This document shows positions 34,911 through 44,379 of a DNA stretch of 64,000 nt, piece by piece. Below the pieces are notes generated by a model that saw nothing but the letters and a program-made list of their open reading frames with translations, had not been told where the DNA came from and did no database searches. Each line of letters starts with the position of its first letter. The stretch's first letter is position 1. The position numbers were made by a program, and so were the translations under genes. This stretch comes from SBAX01 sp964646605 (GTDB taxonomy: Bacteria; Planctomycetota; Phycisphaerae; UBA1845), in assembly GCA_964646605.1 (NCBI GenBank), contig CAZYEX010000006.1, positions 145,675 to 209,674 on the forward strand, in the 5' to 3' direction.

Positions 34911-36758
34911 ATGTTCGTACGCGTCCTTTGGGTGTCCAGCCTTCTGGCGATTACGCCGCCCACCGAAAACCGTCGGTCCCGTGACGCCCTCGAGGCGGAC
35001 GAGGGCGATCCACGCTCCGCTCAAACTCTCGGACCGATCCTCGACGCGTGTTTGGGCGCCGATGGGGAGTGTACCCAGGCGCGTGACTGCCCTTTTGGCG
35101 AGTGCCCAAACGGCCATTGCGTTGGTTGTAACGACCCGGATTGCTGCGATCGGGTCTGTCGGATCAAGCTGGGCGGGTACTATTGCTGCGACGTATGTTG
35201 GGATCAGATCTGTGCAGACTTGGCTGAACTCCTCTGCGGGCCGGCTCCGCCCACCGATGACAGTTGTGCGCGCGCCAAGATGATCGAGCTGAACGAGAAC
35301 GGCATGGGGAGTGCCTTCACACCGGCGAAGCCCGCTACCGTGGACAGGACGGACCCCGGCTTCGGATGTTACGTTTACAATCCTGGTCCTCCCCAGGGAA
35401 TCCTCCACACGGTGTGGTACAAGTTCACGGCAACGCAACACCACGTGGAGCGGGCGGAGATCAACACATGTCTCAGTGCTGCACCGGTGAACGACACCCT
35501 GGTCGCCGTGTATGCGATCGGCGATCTGACCCTACCGGACTGGCTGGCTTGCGATTCCTTGATTCCCATCGGGTGCGGCGACGATGCGATCGGCTGCGGC
35601 GGCTCGAGCCGGAACGCGAGGGTCTGCGTCGGGGGGCTCACTCCGGGGAGGAAATATTACATTCAAGTCGCCTCGAAGGAGCCGGTGACGCAGGACGGGG
35701 CGGGTTTCACGGTCACGATCTTTCCGCAGACGTGCGAGATCACGAATGACTACTGTCCGTCGGCGACTTGCGCAGAGCCGGAACCTCGGTTCTGCATCAC
35801 CGATGGAACGCTCCCGTTTGATTTCACGCCCCTCGCGGGACCAGCGTATTCCTTGGACTTGCCCGTGGAGCTGTGCATCCCGACGATGACGACCGACATG
35901 TGGTTCGAGTACGTGGCCACCTGCACCGGGGAGCTGCAAGTGAAGACTTGCGGCACCACTCCGCAGGCCCCGGATCCGGACACGAACCTGGTTGTCTACG
36001 GGACGTGTTCCTGCCCGCCGGTAGCCGGGCCGACATTGGCTTGTAGTACGGACGCCGGCGGTGCCTGCGGGAACGCATCCGAGATCAAGAACGTAGACGT
36101 CATCCAGAGTGACTGCTACAAGATTCGACTCGCCGATTCGGCGGAAAGCCTTCCGGCGGGCAACCTCACCGTGGCCTGCGTAGCGGCAGCTTGTCCGGGG
36201 GGGGCATTGATCTTTGTCGATCCTCCCGACGAGGTGGTCGACGCCCGTCGTCCGCACAACCGGGACGATGCGAATCTTCTGTTCGGAATCCAGACGATTA
36301 CGGCTCAGCACACGTCGGGCGCCCTGTCGAGTTGCTTCTCGCTGTGCGAGACGGGCAACAGCGGTTCGCCGAACTCGATCCAGAGCGTGGTGGAAAACCC
36401 ACCGGGGACATACACCATCAGGCTGGCTCGTCCCATCTCGCCGGGCGAGAAGACGAACCTCATTTACACGAACTCGCACGTTCCACCAGATCCGGCGCCG
36501 ATCTCGTTGCGTCTTGTGTCAAGTCCGGGGAACATCGCGGCGGATGCCGTCTCTGGCCCCAACGTCCTGGACCTCGTCAACGCCCTGAACGGAACGCAGG
36601 CGCTTGTCTGGGGCCGGTTCAGCGGTGACGTGGACGGAAGCTCCAAGATCACCGGGGCGGACGTGGTCGAGGCGGTGGACGTTCTGAAAGGCTACGGGGC
36701 CTACGCGGTGTGGGACGGAACGCCCAACGAACTCAACAACGCCGCCTGCTTGCCGTAG
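34911..36758 (+). CDS. Large cysteine-rich secreted protein with C-terminal dockerin-like segment
   Basis: A 615-residue protein with a weak N-terminal signal (FVRVLWVSSLLAI), a Cys-rich segment (DCPFGECPNGHCVGCNDPDC followed by CDRVCRIKLGGYYCCDVC), two beta-rich repeats resembling pre-peptidase C-terminal domains (TVWYKFTATQ, GLTPGRKYYIQVASKEPVT and MWFEYVATCTGELQVKTCGT), and a C-terminal WGRFSGDVDGSSKITGADVV dockerin type I-like calcium loop (DVDGSSKI). Such proteins in planctomycetes are exported and surface-attached; no enzymatic motif is seen. GGGAGA stands six bases before the ATG. A strong terminator follows at 36788. It lies exactly between intact tpx and the tpx remnant, so its arrival may be tied to that duplication. 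Confidence 0.75.
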   Translation: MFVRVLWVSSLLAITPPTENRRSRDALEADEGDPRSAQTLGPILDACLGADGECTQARDCPFGECPNGHCVGCNDPDCCDRVCRIKLGGYYCCDVCWDQICADLAELLCGPAPPTDDSCARAKMIELNENGMGSAFTPAKPATVDRTDPGFGCYVYNPGPPQGILHTVWYKFTATQHHVERAEINTCLSAAPVNDTLVAVYAIGDLTLPDWLACDSLIPIGCGDDAIGCGGSSRNARVCVGGLTPGRKYYIQVASKEPVTQDGAGFTVTIFPQTCEITNDYCPSATCAEPEPRFCITDGTLPFDFTPLAGPAYSLDLPVELCIPTMTTDMWFEYVATCTGELQVKTCGTTPQAPDPDTNLVVYGTCSCPPVAGPTLACSTDAGGACGNASEIKNVDVIQSDCYKIRLADSAESLPAGNLTVACVAAACPGGALIFVDPPDEVVDARRPHNRDDANLLFGIQTITAQHTSGALSSCFSLCETGNSGSPNSIQSVVENPPGTYTIRLARPISPGEKTNLIYTNSHVPPDPAPISLRLVSSPGNIAADAVSGPNVLDLVNALNGTQALVWGRFSGDVDGSSKITGADVVEAVDVLKGYGAYAVWDGTPNELNNAACLP

Positions 36759-36787
36759 AGGGCGAGACGGCACAAGTTGTGAATTCT

Positions 36788-36830
36788 CGCCCCCTTGCGG
36801 CCCGGTGCCGCGAGGGGGCGTTTCATTTTC
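36788..36830 (+). terminator. Rho-independent terminator of the 34911 gene
   Basis: CGCCCCCTTGCGG (36788-36800) pairs over 13 positions, one of them G-T, with CCGCGAGGGGGCG (36808-36820) around a 7-base loop, followed by TTTCATTTTC. It ends 30-70 bases after the stop codon. Confidence 0.88.
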
Positions 36831-36884
36831 ACGTCCGAACGGCTTGCAGGTCGGACCGTTCATTGCTCGGACCCTCCCGCGCGG

Positions 36885-37079
36885 TTACGATCCCCACGCG
36901 CAGCGGGCGGGCGCCGTACGTGTGTAGCGTGCCGGAAAGGGGTTGGGGAGGAGGAGGTCGGGACGGAGGAGTTCGACGGGATTCTTCCTGAGGCTCGCGT
37001 AGGGGGCCTTATCCCCCACTTTCAACTCCGGACCTTCCAGGTTCAGCGGTTTGCCCTTGAGCGTACATGTGCGGGCCAC
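36885..37079 (-). pseudogene. Truncated second copy of tpx (5' end only)
   Basis: From GTG 37079 the frame reads VARTCTLKGKPLNLEGPELK, VGDKAPYASLRKNPVE, matching the first ~36 residues of intact tpx (TCTLKGKPLNLDGPELKVGD) almost exactly, then diverges into an unrelated basic tail and stops after 64 codons. Both catalytic cysteines are lost. Upstream are AGGAG-like and TTGACG/TAGGGT promoter elements, so the start signals of the copy are intact. It could produce a short peptide or untranslated leader, but a decayed partial duplicate is most likely. Confidence 0.85.
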
Positions 37080-37152
37080 GATCCGTCTCCTGCGAAAGCG
37101 AATGAAGGACGATTCAATCGTCGTACATCCTGCGACTACGCGCAGCGTCGGG

Positions 37153-37181
37153 ACCCTAGAGTAGACGTGCAAAAACGTCAA
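37153..37181 (-). promoter_or_regulatory. Promoter retained by the truncated tpx copy
   Basis: On the minus strand TTGACG (37181-37176) and TAGGGT (37158-37153) with a 17-base spacer, 74 bases before the GTG of the remnant. It overlaps, back to back, the promoter of the divergent VOC gene. Confidence 0.6.
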
Positions 37182-37184
37182 CCG

Positions 37185-37213
37185 TTGTGAGCGGCTCTGT
37201 GGATGGTTACACT
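37185..37213 (+). promoter_or_regulatory. Putative promoter of the VOC-family gene
   Basis: TTGTGA (37185-37190) and TACACT (37208-37213) with a 17-base spacer, 36 bases before the ATG at 37250. Confidence 0.5.
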
Positions 37214-37249
37214 GGAGATCGCCTCGGCCCTTGTGGAAGGAGACGGGTC

Positions 37250-37633
37250 ATGATTCAAGGCGGCAACGCGACGATTTACATATCGGATATGGACCGGGCG
37301 GTGGGGTTTTGTACCCAGACGCTGGAGTTCAAGCTCCTATTCCGCGCCGGCAACCACGGGGCGCAGATCGACGCGGGGGGCGGATTGCAACTCGGACTGC
37401 ATCCCGCCTCGCCGCACAGTCCTCAGCCCGGCAAGAGCGGTTCCATCAGCGTGGGGCTGACACCCAGCCAACCACTCGACCAGGTCGTGAACACGCTGAA
37501 GTCCCGGGGGGTCGCGTTTCGCGGACCGATCGTGGACGACGCCAAGGGCGGCATTCGGTTAGCCTTCTTCGGCGATCCCGACGGCAATGACCTTTACCTT
37601 TGCGAAGTGAAACAGAGCAAGGGATGGTCGTAG
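37250..37633 (+). CDS. VOC-superfamily protein (glyoxalase/bleomycin-resistance-like)
   Basis: A 127-residue single-domain VOC protein. It shows the two beta-alpha-beta-beta-beta halves: NATIYISDMDRAVGFCTQTL at the start and a second module ending FFGDPDGNDLYLCEVKQ, the typical metal-ligand Glu in LCEV. The usual first ligand (His/Gln near residue 8) is not evident: NATIYIS has no His. Such proteins include glyoxalase I, dioxygenases and antibiotic-binding proteins; the substrate is unknown. AAGGAG stands eight bases before the ATG at 37250. It is monocistronic and followed by a palindromic repeat. Confidence 0.85.
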   Translation: MIQGGNATIYISDMDRAVGFCTQTLEFKLLFRAGNHGAQIDAGGGLQLGLHPASPHSPQPGKSGSISVGLTPSQPLDQVVNTLKSRGVAFRGPIVDDAKGGIRLAFFGDPDGNDLYLCEVKQSKGWS

Positions 37634-37663
37634 TCGTGGGCGCGCGGATGGCGACGATCCCGC

Positions 37664-37690
37664 GCTACCCACAAGGGGTGGCGCTACAGC
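37664..37690. repeat. Dispersed palindrome, GTAGCGCC family (reverse copy)
   Basis: GCTACCCACAAGGGGTGGCGCTAC is the reverse-complement orientation of the GTAGCGCCACCCC family, in the gap between convergent genes. Confidence 0.8.
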
Positions 37691-37702
37691 GGTTGGTCCC
37701 CG

Positions 37703-38299
37703 TCATTCGCGGCGGGCGAGGCCGTAGCGACCTCGGCGGACCCAACTGAGGGTGAGCAGCATGGTGGTGGTGAGGCCGAGCGGGAAAACTACGTTGGTGC
37801 CGCACAGCGGAACGCTCACCGTCGGAGGCGGCTCGCCGTCGGGGGGAGGTTCCTCGTCCAGGCAGGCGACGCGGTTGTCCCAGAAGTCGCAGGCGTCGCA
37901 GGAGGGGTCGTCGAATTCGTTGGGGGTCTTGTCGGTGAGAGTCGGTTCGCCCGTAAACCCGTTCACAGTCACCACCGTGCCGGTGATCGAGAGCCACCAC
38001 AACGTCCTACCGCCGTCGCCGTCGGTGGCATAGGCGAGGGCGCCGGCCGGCGCATCTTCGAAGGTCACGAACCCGCCGTCGTCGACGAAGGCGTTCTCCA
38101 GAATCAAATCCGTGGTACTGACCAGGGCCAGTTGCCGCGTCGAGTCGATCAACACCAACTCCGCGTTGTTGGCATTGATCACCGCGCATTGGGCGGTGGA
38201 AAGGGGATCATCGAAGATCACCCAGGGCACGGTTTGGGCGCCGGCCTGACTGCCCAGGCCGACGAGAACGACGAATGCAAGCGTTCTACGCACGAACAT
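37703..38299 (-). CDS. Secreted protein with Cys-Gly/TM/Arg C-terminal sorting-like signal (paralog A)
   Basis: A 198-residue protein with a signal peptide (FVRRTLAFVVLVGLGSQAGA). The mature part starts QTVPWVIFDDPLSTAQCAVI and has a beta-rich domain (ENAFVDDGGFVTFEDAPAG, then ATDGDGGRTLWWLS). The C terminus is VPLCGTNVVFPLGLTTTMLL followed by TLSWVRRGRYGLARRE: a Cys-Gly, a hydrophobic helix and an arginine cluster, the three-part layout of C-terminal sorting signals such as PEP-CTERM or MYXO-CTERM. A longer paralog of the same design sits 22 bases upstream (38322-39281); both are on the minus strand. Function unknown; likely surface proteins. Confidence 0.72.
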   Translation of the reverse strand: MFVRRTLAFVVLVGLGSQAGAQTVPWVIFDDPLSTAQCAVINANNAELVLIDSTRQLALVSTTDLILENAFVDDGGFVTFEDAPAGALAYATDGDGGRTLWWLSITGTVVTVNGFTGEPTLTDKTPNEFDDPSCDACDFWDNRVACLDEEPPPDGEPPPTVSVPLCGTNVVFPLGLTTTMLLTLSWVRRGRYGLARRE

Positions 38300-38321
38300 T
38301 CTTTCGTACTCCGACAGCCGT

Positions 38322-39281
38322 CTATTCACTCTCAAGCGTGGACCGGCGGGAAAACCGGTGGCGAGTCATTCGCAGCGACGCCAGTCCCGCAAGCGTGAGC
38401 ATCATGGTCAGCGCCGTGAAGTTGCCGCAGGCGACGATCACGGGCGGCGGAACGATCACCACGCCTTCGCAGCCGTCAATGTCCACATCCGCGCCGAGCC
38501 GGGAGTTGGGACAGTCGTCGAAACAATCCTCGATACCGTCGGCATCGCCGTCCAGTTCGATGCACGAGCAGCCGAAGTCGTCGGCGATCTCGTCGAGGGG
38601 CGTGAGCGGACATTCGTCCACGCAGTCGTCCACGCCGTCCCCGTCGTCGTCGTACTCGCTGCACGAGCAGCCGAAGTCGTCGGCGCCTTCATCGAAGGGC
38701 GTGAGCGGGCATTCGTCCGCGCAGTCGTCCACGCCGTCTTCGTCGGAATCGAACTCTGCGCAATCGCAGCCATCTTCGTCGACAAATTCGCCGATGGGCG
38801 TGTCGGGGCAGAAGTCGAACTCGTCCGGCACGTCGTCGAAATCGTCGTCGTCCCAGAGATCAAACGCGTCGCAGGGCACGTCCACGAAATCGCTCGGAAT
38901 CAGACTCGTAAAGATGGGCTCGCCGGTGTCCGGGTCGAGTTCCAGAACGGTATCGTCGGGGGCTAACAGCCACGCCCTCGGAAACCCGTCGCCGTCTTCG
39001 GCAAACGAAACCTGACCCAAAGGAAGCCCGGCGAAGAAGAACACCCCGTCGTCGTCGACGAACGCGGCCTCGCCCAGCGCGTAATCCTCACCGGTCACGA
39101 CGATCAGCTCGCCGGTGTCGCTGAACACGACGACCTCGAAGTTGCCGGTGTTGACTATGTCGCAGGCGGCGTCGGACACACTGTCGAAATACACGTCCCA
39201 GGGCACCGATTGCCCAAGCGTGCTCGAAACCCCCGTCCATGCCAGCGACGCCACTACCAAGCCCGGAATCCACCTATGCAT
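38322..39281 (-). CDS. Secreted protein with thrombospondin type 3-like calcium repeats and C-terminal sorting-like signal (paralog B)
   Basis: A 319-residue paralog of the gene just downstream. After the signal peptide (PGLVVASLAWTGVSSTLGQ) the first domain starts QSVPWDVYFDSVSDAACDIV, matching paralog A. It then carries a chain of Asp/Cys-rich calcium repeats (DSDEDGVDDCADECPLTPFD, DDDGDGVDDCVDECPLTPLD, DGDADGIEDCFDDCPNS) of the thrombospondin type 3 kind, which paralog A lacks. The C terminus ends IVACGNFTALTMMLTLAGLA then SLRMTRHRFSRR, again Cys-Gly, helix and arginines. GGAGG lies ~10 bases before the ATG at 39281. Likely exported and anchored; partner sortase unknown. Confidence 0.8.
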   Translation of the reverse strand: MHRWIPGLVVASLAWTGVSSTLGQSVPWDVYFDSVSDAACDIVNTGNFEVVVFSDTGELIVVTGEDYALGEAAFVDDDGVFFFAGLPLGQVSFAEDGDGFPRAWLLAPDDTVLELDPDTGEPIFTSLIPSDFVDVPCDAFDLWDDDDFDDVPDEFDFCPDTPIGEFVDEDGCDCAEFDSDEDGVDDCADECPLTPFDEGADDFGCSCSEYDDDGDGVDDCVDECPLTPLDEIADDFGCSCIELDGDADGIEDCFDDCPNSRLGADVDIDGCEGVVIVPPPVIVACGNFTALTMMLTLAGLASLRMTRHRFSRRSTLESE

Positions 39282-39447
39282 AGGATACTTCCTCCGCTTG
39301 CGCTCGCTCAGGTTCACCGAGTCCCGCGGGGAATGAGCGAGCGCCTTGTTCATCCAACTGCAGTATCGCCGAAGTCCCGGGCGAACGCCACCAGCCGGAA
39401 AAGGCTCGCACAGGGCCCGATCCGAAGAACCCTGCCCGACGATCCGC

Positions 39448-39792
39448 TCACGCCCGCTGGAGCGTCTCCTCGGCCTCCGCCAGCGAGCCGCAAATATCGA
39501 ACCAGCGATCCAGCCGCGTGACGTTCAATACGCCCGCGACGAACGGCGAGGGGGCGACCAACACCACGCGACCCTCCGTCAGCCGGGCCCGGGTCACGAA
39601 ATGAATTAACTCCGACAGACCAGCCGAATCCAGCGACTTTAGCCCCGACATATCCAGCGCCACCTGGAGGCCCGACCCATGCGACAGACGCTCCATCGTC
39701 TCCTCAAACCGCTTATCCAACGTCGCATTCAACTCCCCAACCAATCGAACCACTTGGATCCCGCCCTGCTCATAAACCTGGATGTCTAACAT
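39448..39792 (-). CDS. STAS-domain protein (anti-anti-sigma factor type)
   Basis: A 114-residue single STAS domain. Strand-helix pattern QVVRLVGELNATLDKRFEE, then LKSLDSAGLSELIHFVTRA, where Ser56 in the D-S-A-G motif is the usual phosphorylation site, and VLNVTRLDRWFDI near the end. In partner-switching systems the unphosphorylated protein binds an anti-sigma kinase and frees a sigma factor; no such kinase (RsbW/SpoIIAB) is adjacent. GAGGGG lies 10 bases before the ATG. Alone on its strand; the nearest regulator is the ECF sigma/kinase pair at the end of the window. Confidence 0.88.
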   Translation of the reverse strand: MLDIQVYEQGGIQVVRLVGELNATLDKRFEETMERLSHGSGLQVALDMSGLKSLDSAGLSELIHFVTRARLTEGRVVLVAPSPFVAGVLNVTRLDRWFDICGSLAEAEETLQRA

Positions 39793-39881
39793 GGAGTACC
39801 CATCCCCTCACGCCTTGCGTACCGTCGCGGAACCTCACCGCAACACCCTCTTCTCCTTGGGCGACGGTTGGGATGCTGAAC

Positions 39882-40922
39882 CTACCGTCGAAGGTTCCCT
39901 ATGTCGATGCGCCGAAGAGCCACCCGCGGCAGCAGGTAGTTCTCGCCCTCGTAGAGCGTGATCTCGCCGGAAACGGTGAAGACGCTCCCGCCCCCGCCCA
40001 GGGCGGCGTCGTCGACCATCGTTTGCATGGCGAGGTTGGGAAGCAGTCGCAGGGGAGCCTCGGCCCCCGCGAGGCGATCGGAGTCGGCGACGAAGGTCCA
40101 CCCGGCTGCGCCGACCGCAGGTCCGCCGCCGACCGCAGGTCCTGCGCCGACCGCAGGTCCCCCGCCGCGCACGAGACGTCCGACACGTTGGATCAAAGCG
40201 GATCCGTCGAGCAGGAGGGCCTGGGTGGCGCCGACGCCGCGGCGTGCTTCGCCGGCGAGGGTCGGCCCGCCTGGGGGAAGAACGGCGTCGTGCGGTTGCT
40301 GCAGGCGGAGTTTTTCCAGCACTTTGTCGGCGTCGGCGTCGGCCGGGATTCGGTCGCCGCCCGATGCCGGCGTCGGAGGCGGCGGCGCGGAGACACGCGA
40401 GGCGACTCGGACCAACATGTAATTCTCGCCCTCGAACACGGTCAGCTCGGCGACGATGCGAAAACGGACCGGCGACGGCGACCCGGACACGGTTCGAACC
40501 ATGACCTCGAGCTGGGCATTGGGAAGCATTCTCAAGGGCACGGGCGATTCATCATCGTCCACCATGAATTGCCACCACGGTTCCCCGCGGACGAGTTGCC
40601 CGGTGCGATCGACAAGCGAGAACCCCTCGGGCAGGAGCAACCGCGCCTTGGCGTCCTTCTCACGATTTGCAGAGTGGGTCCGCGCCGAACCCGGGGGGAC
40701 GACCTCGTTGGAGGGGCGTCTGCGCTGCAGGGCCCGGAGGATGTCCTCGGCCGTCGTGGCCTTGTCGTCGTCGGGCGATGACGATCGGTCCGCACCGCGC
40801 GGTGGCAGCCCACCGCCGTCGGGACTCGCCCCAGGCGGATTCGCGCCAAGGACACATACGACGACGATCACCCAGACGAACATGGCGTCCATGATATCGG
40901 CGAATTCCGCAAAGGGAACCAT
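39882..40922 (-). CDS. Membrane-anchored protein with internal domain duplication, function unknown
   Basis: A 346-residue protein. The N terminus MVPFAEFADIMDAMFVWVIV carries one membrane helix or uncleaved signal. The rest holds two copies of one domain: the first with SPVPLRMLPNAQLEVMVRTV and ELTVFEGENYMLVRVA, the second with EAPLRLLPNLAMQTMVDDAA and EITLYEGENYLLPRVA. Between them the linker contains a 6-residue repeat (GPAVGA/GPAVGG), from an 18-base unit repeated three times at 40111-40163. A TTG start at 40970 is possible but would overlap the neighbouring gene. It lies 34 bases downstream of the DUF255 gene on the same strand, so co-transcription is likely. No known family recognised. 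Confidence 0.7.
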   Translation of the reverse strand: MVPFAEFADIMDAMFVWVIVVVCVLGANPPGASPDGGGLPPRGADRSSSPDDDKATTAEDILRALQRRRPSNEVVPPGSARTHSANREKDAKARLLLPEGFSLVDRTGQLVRGEPWWQFMVDDDESPVPLRMLPNAQLEVMVRTVSGSPSPVRFRIVAELTVFEGENYMLVRVASRVSAPPPPTPASGGDRIPADADADKVLEKLRLQQPHDAVLPPGGPTLAGEARRGVGATQALLLDGSALIQRVGRLVRGGGPAVGAGPAVGGGPAVGAAGWTFVADSDRLAGAEAPLRLLPNLAMQTMVDDAALGGGGSVFTVSGEITLYEGENYLLPRVALRRIDIGNLRR

Positions 40923-40956
40923 GAGGCCGCGGCGGTCGCCTGGGGACCGACGGCGG

Positions 40957-43194
<2,238 letters not shown>

Positions 43195-43512
43195 GCTTCG
43201 TGCGAATTGTATGCCGCCGGCCCCCAGCGAGACAGCAAGAGCGTGGTTTTGACGATCGGGCGGGCCGTCGCGTAGAATCAGGCGGTTCGCACGGCTCGGA
43301 CGGTTCACGTCTGGGCGCCGGCGCGAACCTGAGAGCTTTCGTGGTGCTACGTCGCCCCATCGCCCTGCGCCGCTCGGCGGCGTGGAAGAGCTATCCTGCG
43401 GCAACGGAATCGACGATAATCCCCGGGGAACCGTGGGCGCTCGGCCTGACGGAGCGGGTCGCCCGTGGGATTCGACGATTCGAGCCTGCGGGCGCATTCG
43501 AGATCGGAGAAG
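43195..43512. other. Divergent intergenic region with a candidate promoter
   Basis: No gene between the DUF255 and tatA starts. TTGACG (43249-43254) and TAGAAT (43273-43278) with an 18-base spacer read toward tatA, some 235 bases upstream of it, implying a long leader. Nothing else recognisable. Confidence 0.5.
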
Positions 43513-43776
43513 ATGACCGTGGAATCGTTGGCCTTTTTTAACCTGCCGGGCGGGACAGAGTGGATTCTGATCCTCGCCGTCGCCCTGCTGATTTTCGGTC
43601 GGCGCTTGCCGGACGTGGCTCGATCCATCGGGCGGAGTATCGTGGAGTTCAAGAAGGGCATCCGCGAGGTGCATGACGATATCGATGACCCGACCCGCCC
43701 CGGCGCGTCCGGCACGCACAGCCTGAACGCCACGCCATCCCCTCCTTCCGGTGAGAAACCCGGCGACGGGACGTAA
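43513..43776 (+). CDS. tatA: Sec-independent translocase subunit TatA/E
   Basis: An 87-residue protein with the TatA layout: a short periplasmic start, one membrane helix (EWILILAVALLIFGRRLPDV), the hinge FGRRLPD, an amphipathic helix (ARSIGRSIVEFKKGIREV) and an acidic/flexible tail. TatA oligomers form the pore that exports folded proteins with twin-arginine signals. CGGAGA lies just before the ATG at 43513. tatC and tatB are not adjacent, as is common in planctomycetes. Confidence 0.93.
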   Translation: MTVESLAFFNLPGGTEWILILAVALLIFGRRLPDVARSIGRSIVEFKKGIREVHDDIDDPTRPGASGTHSLNATPSPPSGEKPGDGT

Positions 43777-43803
43777 AGCCTGCGAACCGGCGTCCGCGCG
43801 GCG

Positions 43804-44349
43804 TCAGGCGGCGCCCGATTCCGGGCGATCCTTGGGTTTCTCGGAACGAAAGGCGCGGTCGAAGGCCTCGCGAAACTCAAAGACGTCGTCGAAGTCTTCG
43901 ACGCGGTCGTCGGGTTGACGGCGCATCAACTCCAGGTCGATGAAACCGAAGACGATCTGCCCGAAGTCGCGTGTGTTCTTAATGTTCCAGGACTCGAGCA
44001 CCGTACGGGCGAGCATGCCCCAGTGCTGCAAGGCGAGGTCTCGCAGGCCCCAGCAGAGTTGTCGCCCGCTGATGTGGCGGTTGAGCTTTTCGCATCCGCC
44101 GGCGGCGTTGATCGCCTGGACGATGGGTTCGGGAAGATCACCGGCTTCGTATTGGGCGACAAGGTCCTGCCACTCCAGGTCCTTTTCGACGAGGAATTGA
44201 TGCAAGAGGTGATGAGCGTCCGTCTCGGGACCGTGGATTCGCTCCGCGGTGTGGCCCAGTCCTTCGCGCACGAAAACGAACGCATCCTCCGGGTAGCGGC
44301 CGACGTGTTGGACAAGGTCCTGCAGGGTCCTGGACGGTGCGTCTACCAT
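43804..44349 (-). CDS. Minf_1886-family conserved hypothetical (Planctomycetes/Verrucomicrobia)
   Basis: A 181-residue protein. The segments YPEDAFVFVREGLGHTAERI, HHLLHQFLVEKDLEWQDL and ISGRQLCWGLRDLALQHWGM are those of the TIGR04138-type family that is restricted to the PVC group, a good lineage marker. A C-terminal part ENWNIKNT-like (ESWNIKNTRDFGQIVFGFID) precedes an acidic tail. Role unknown. It is the last of a minus-strand series with RicT-like, thioredoxin and RNase HI genes, 30 bases after the RicT-like gene, so probably in the same transcript. Confidence 0.88.
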   Translation of the reverse strand: MVDAPSRTLQDLVQHVGRYPEDAFVFVREGLGHTAERIHGPETDAHHLLHQFLVEKDLEWQDLVAQYEAGDLPEPIVQAINAAGGCEKLNRHISGRQLCWGLRDLALQHWGMLARTVLESWNIKNTRDFGQIVFGFIDLELMRRQPDDRVEDFDDVFEFREAFDRAFRSEKPKDRPESGAA

Positions 44350-44379
44350 TCTCTTCTACGCGGCGCCCCGGTGAGAAAC

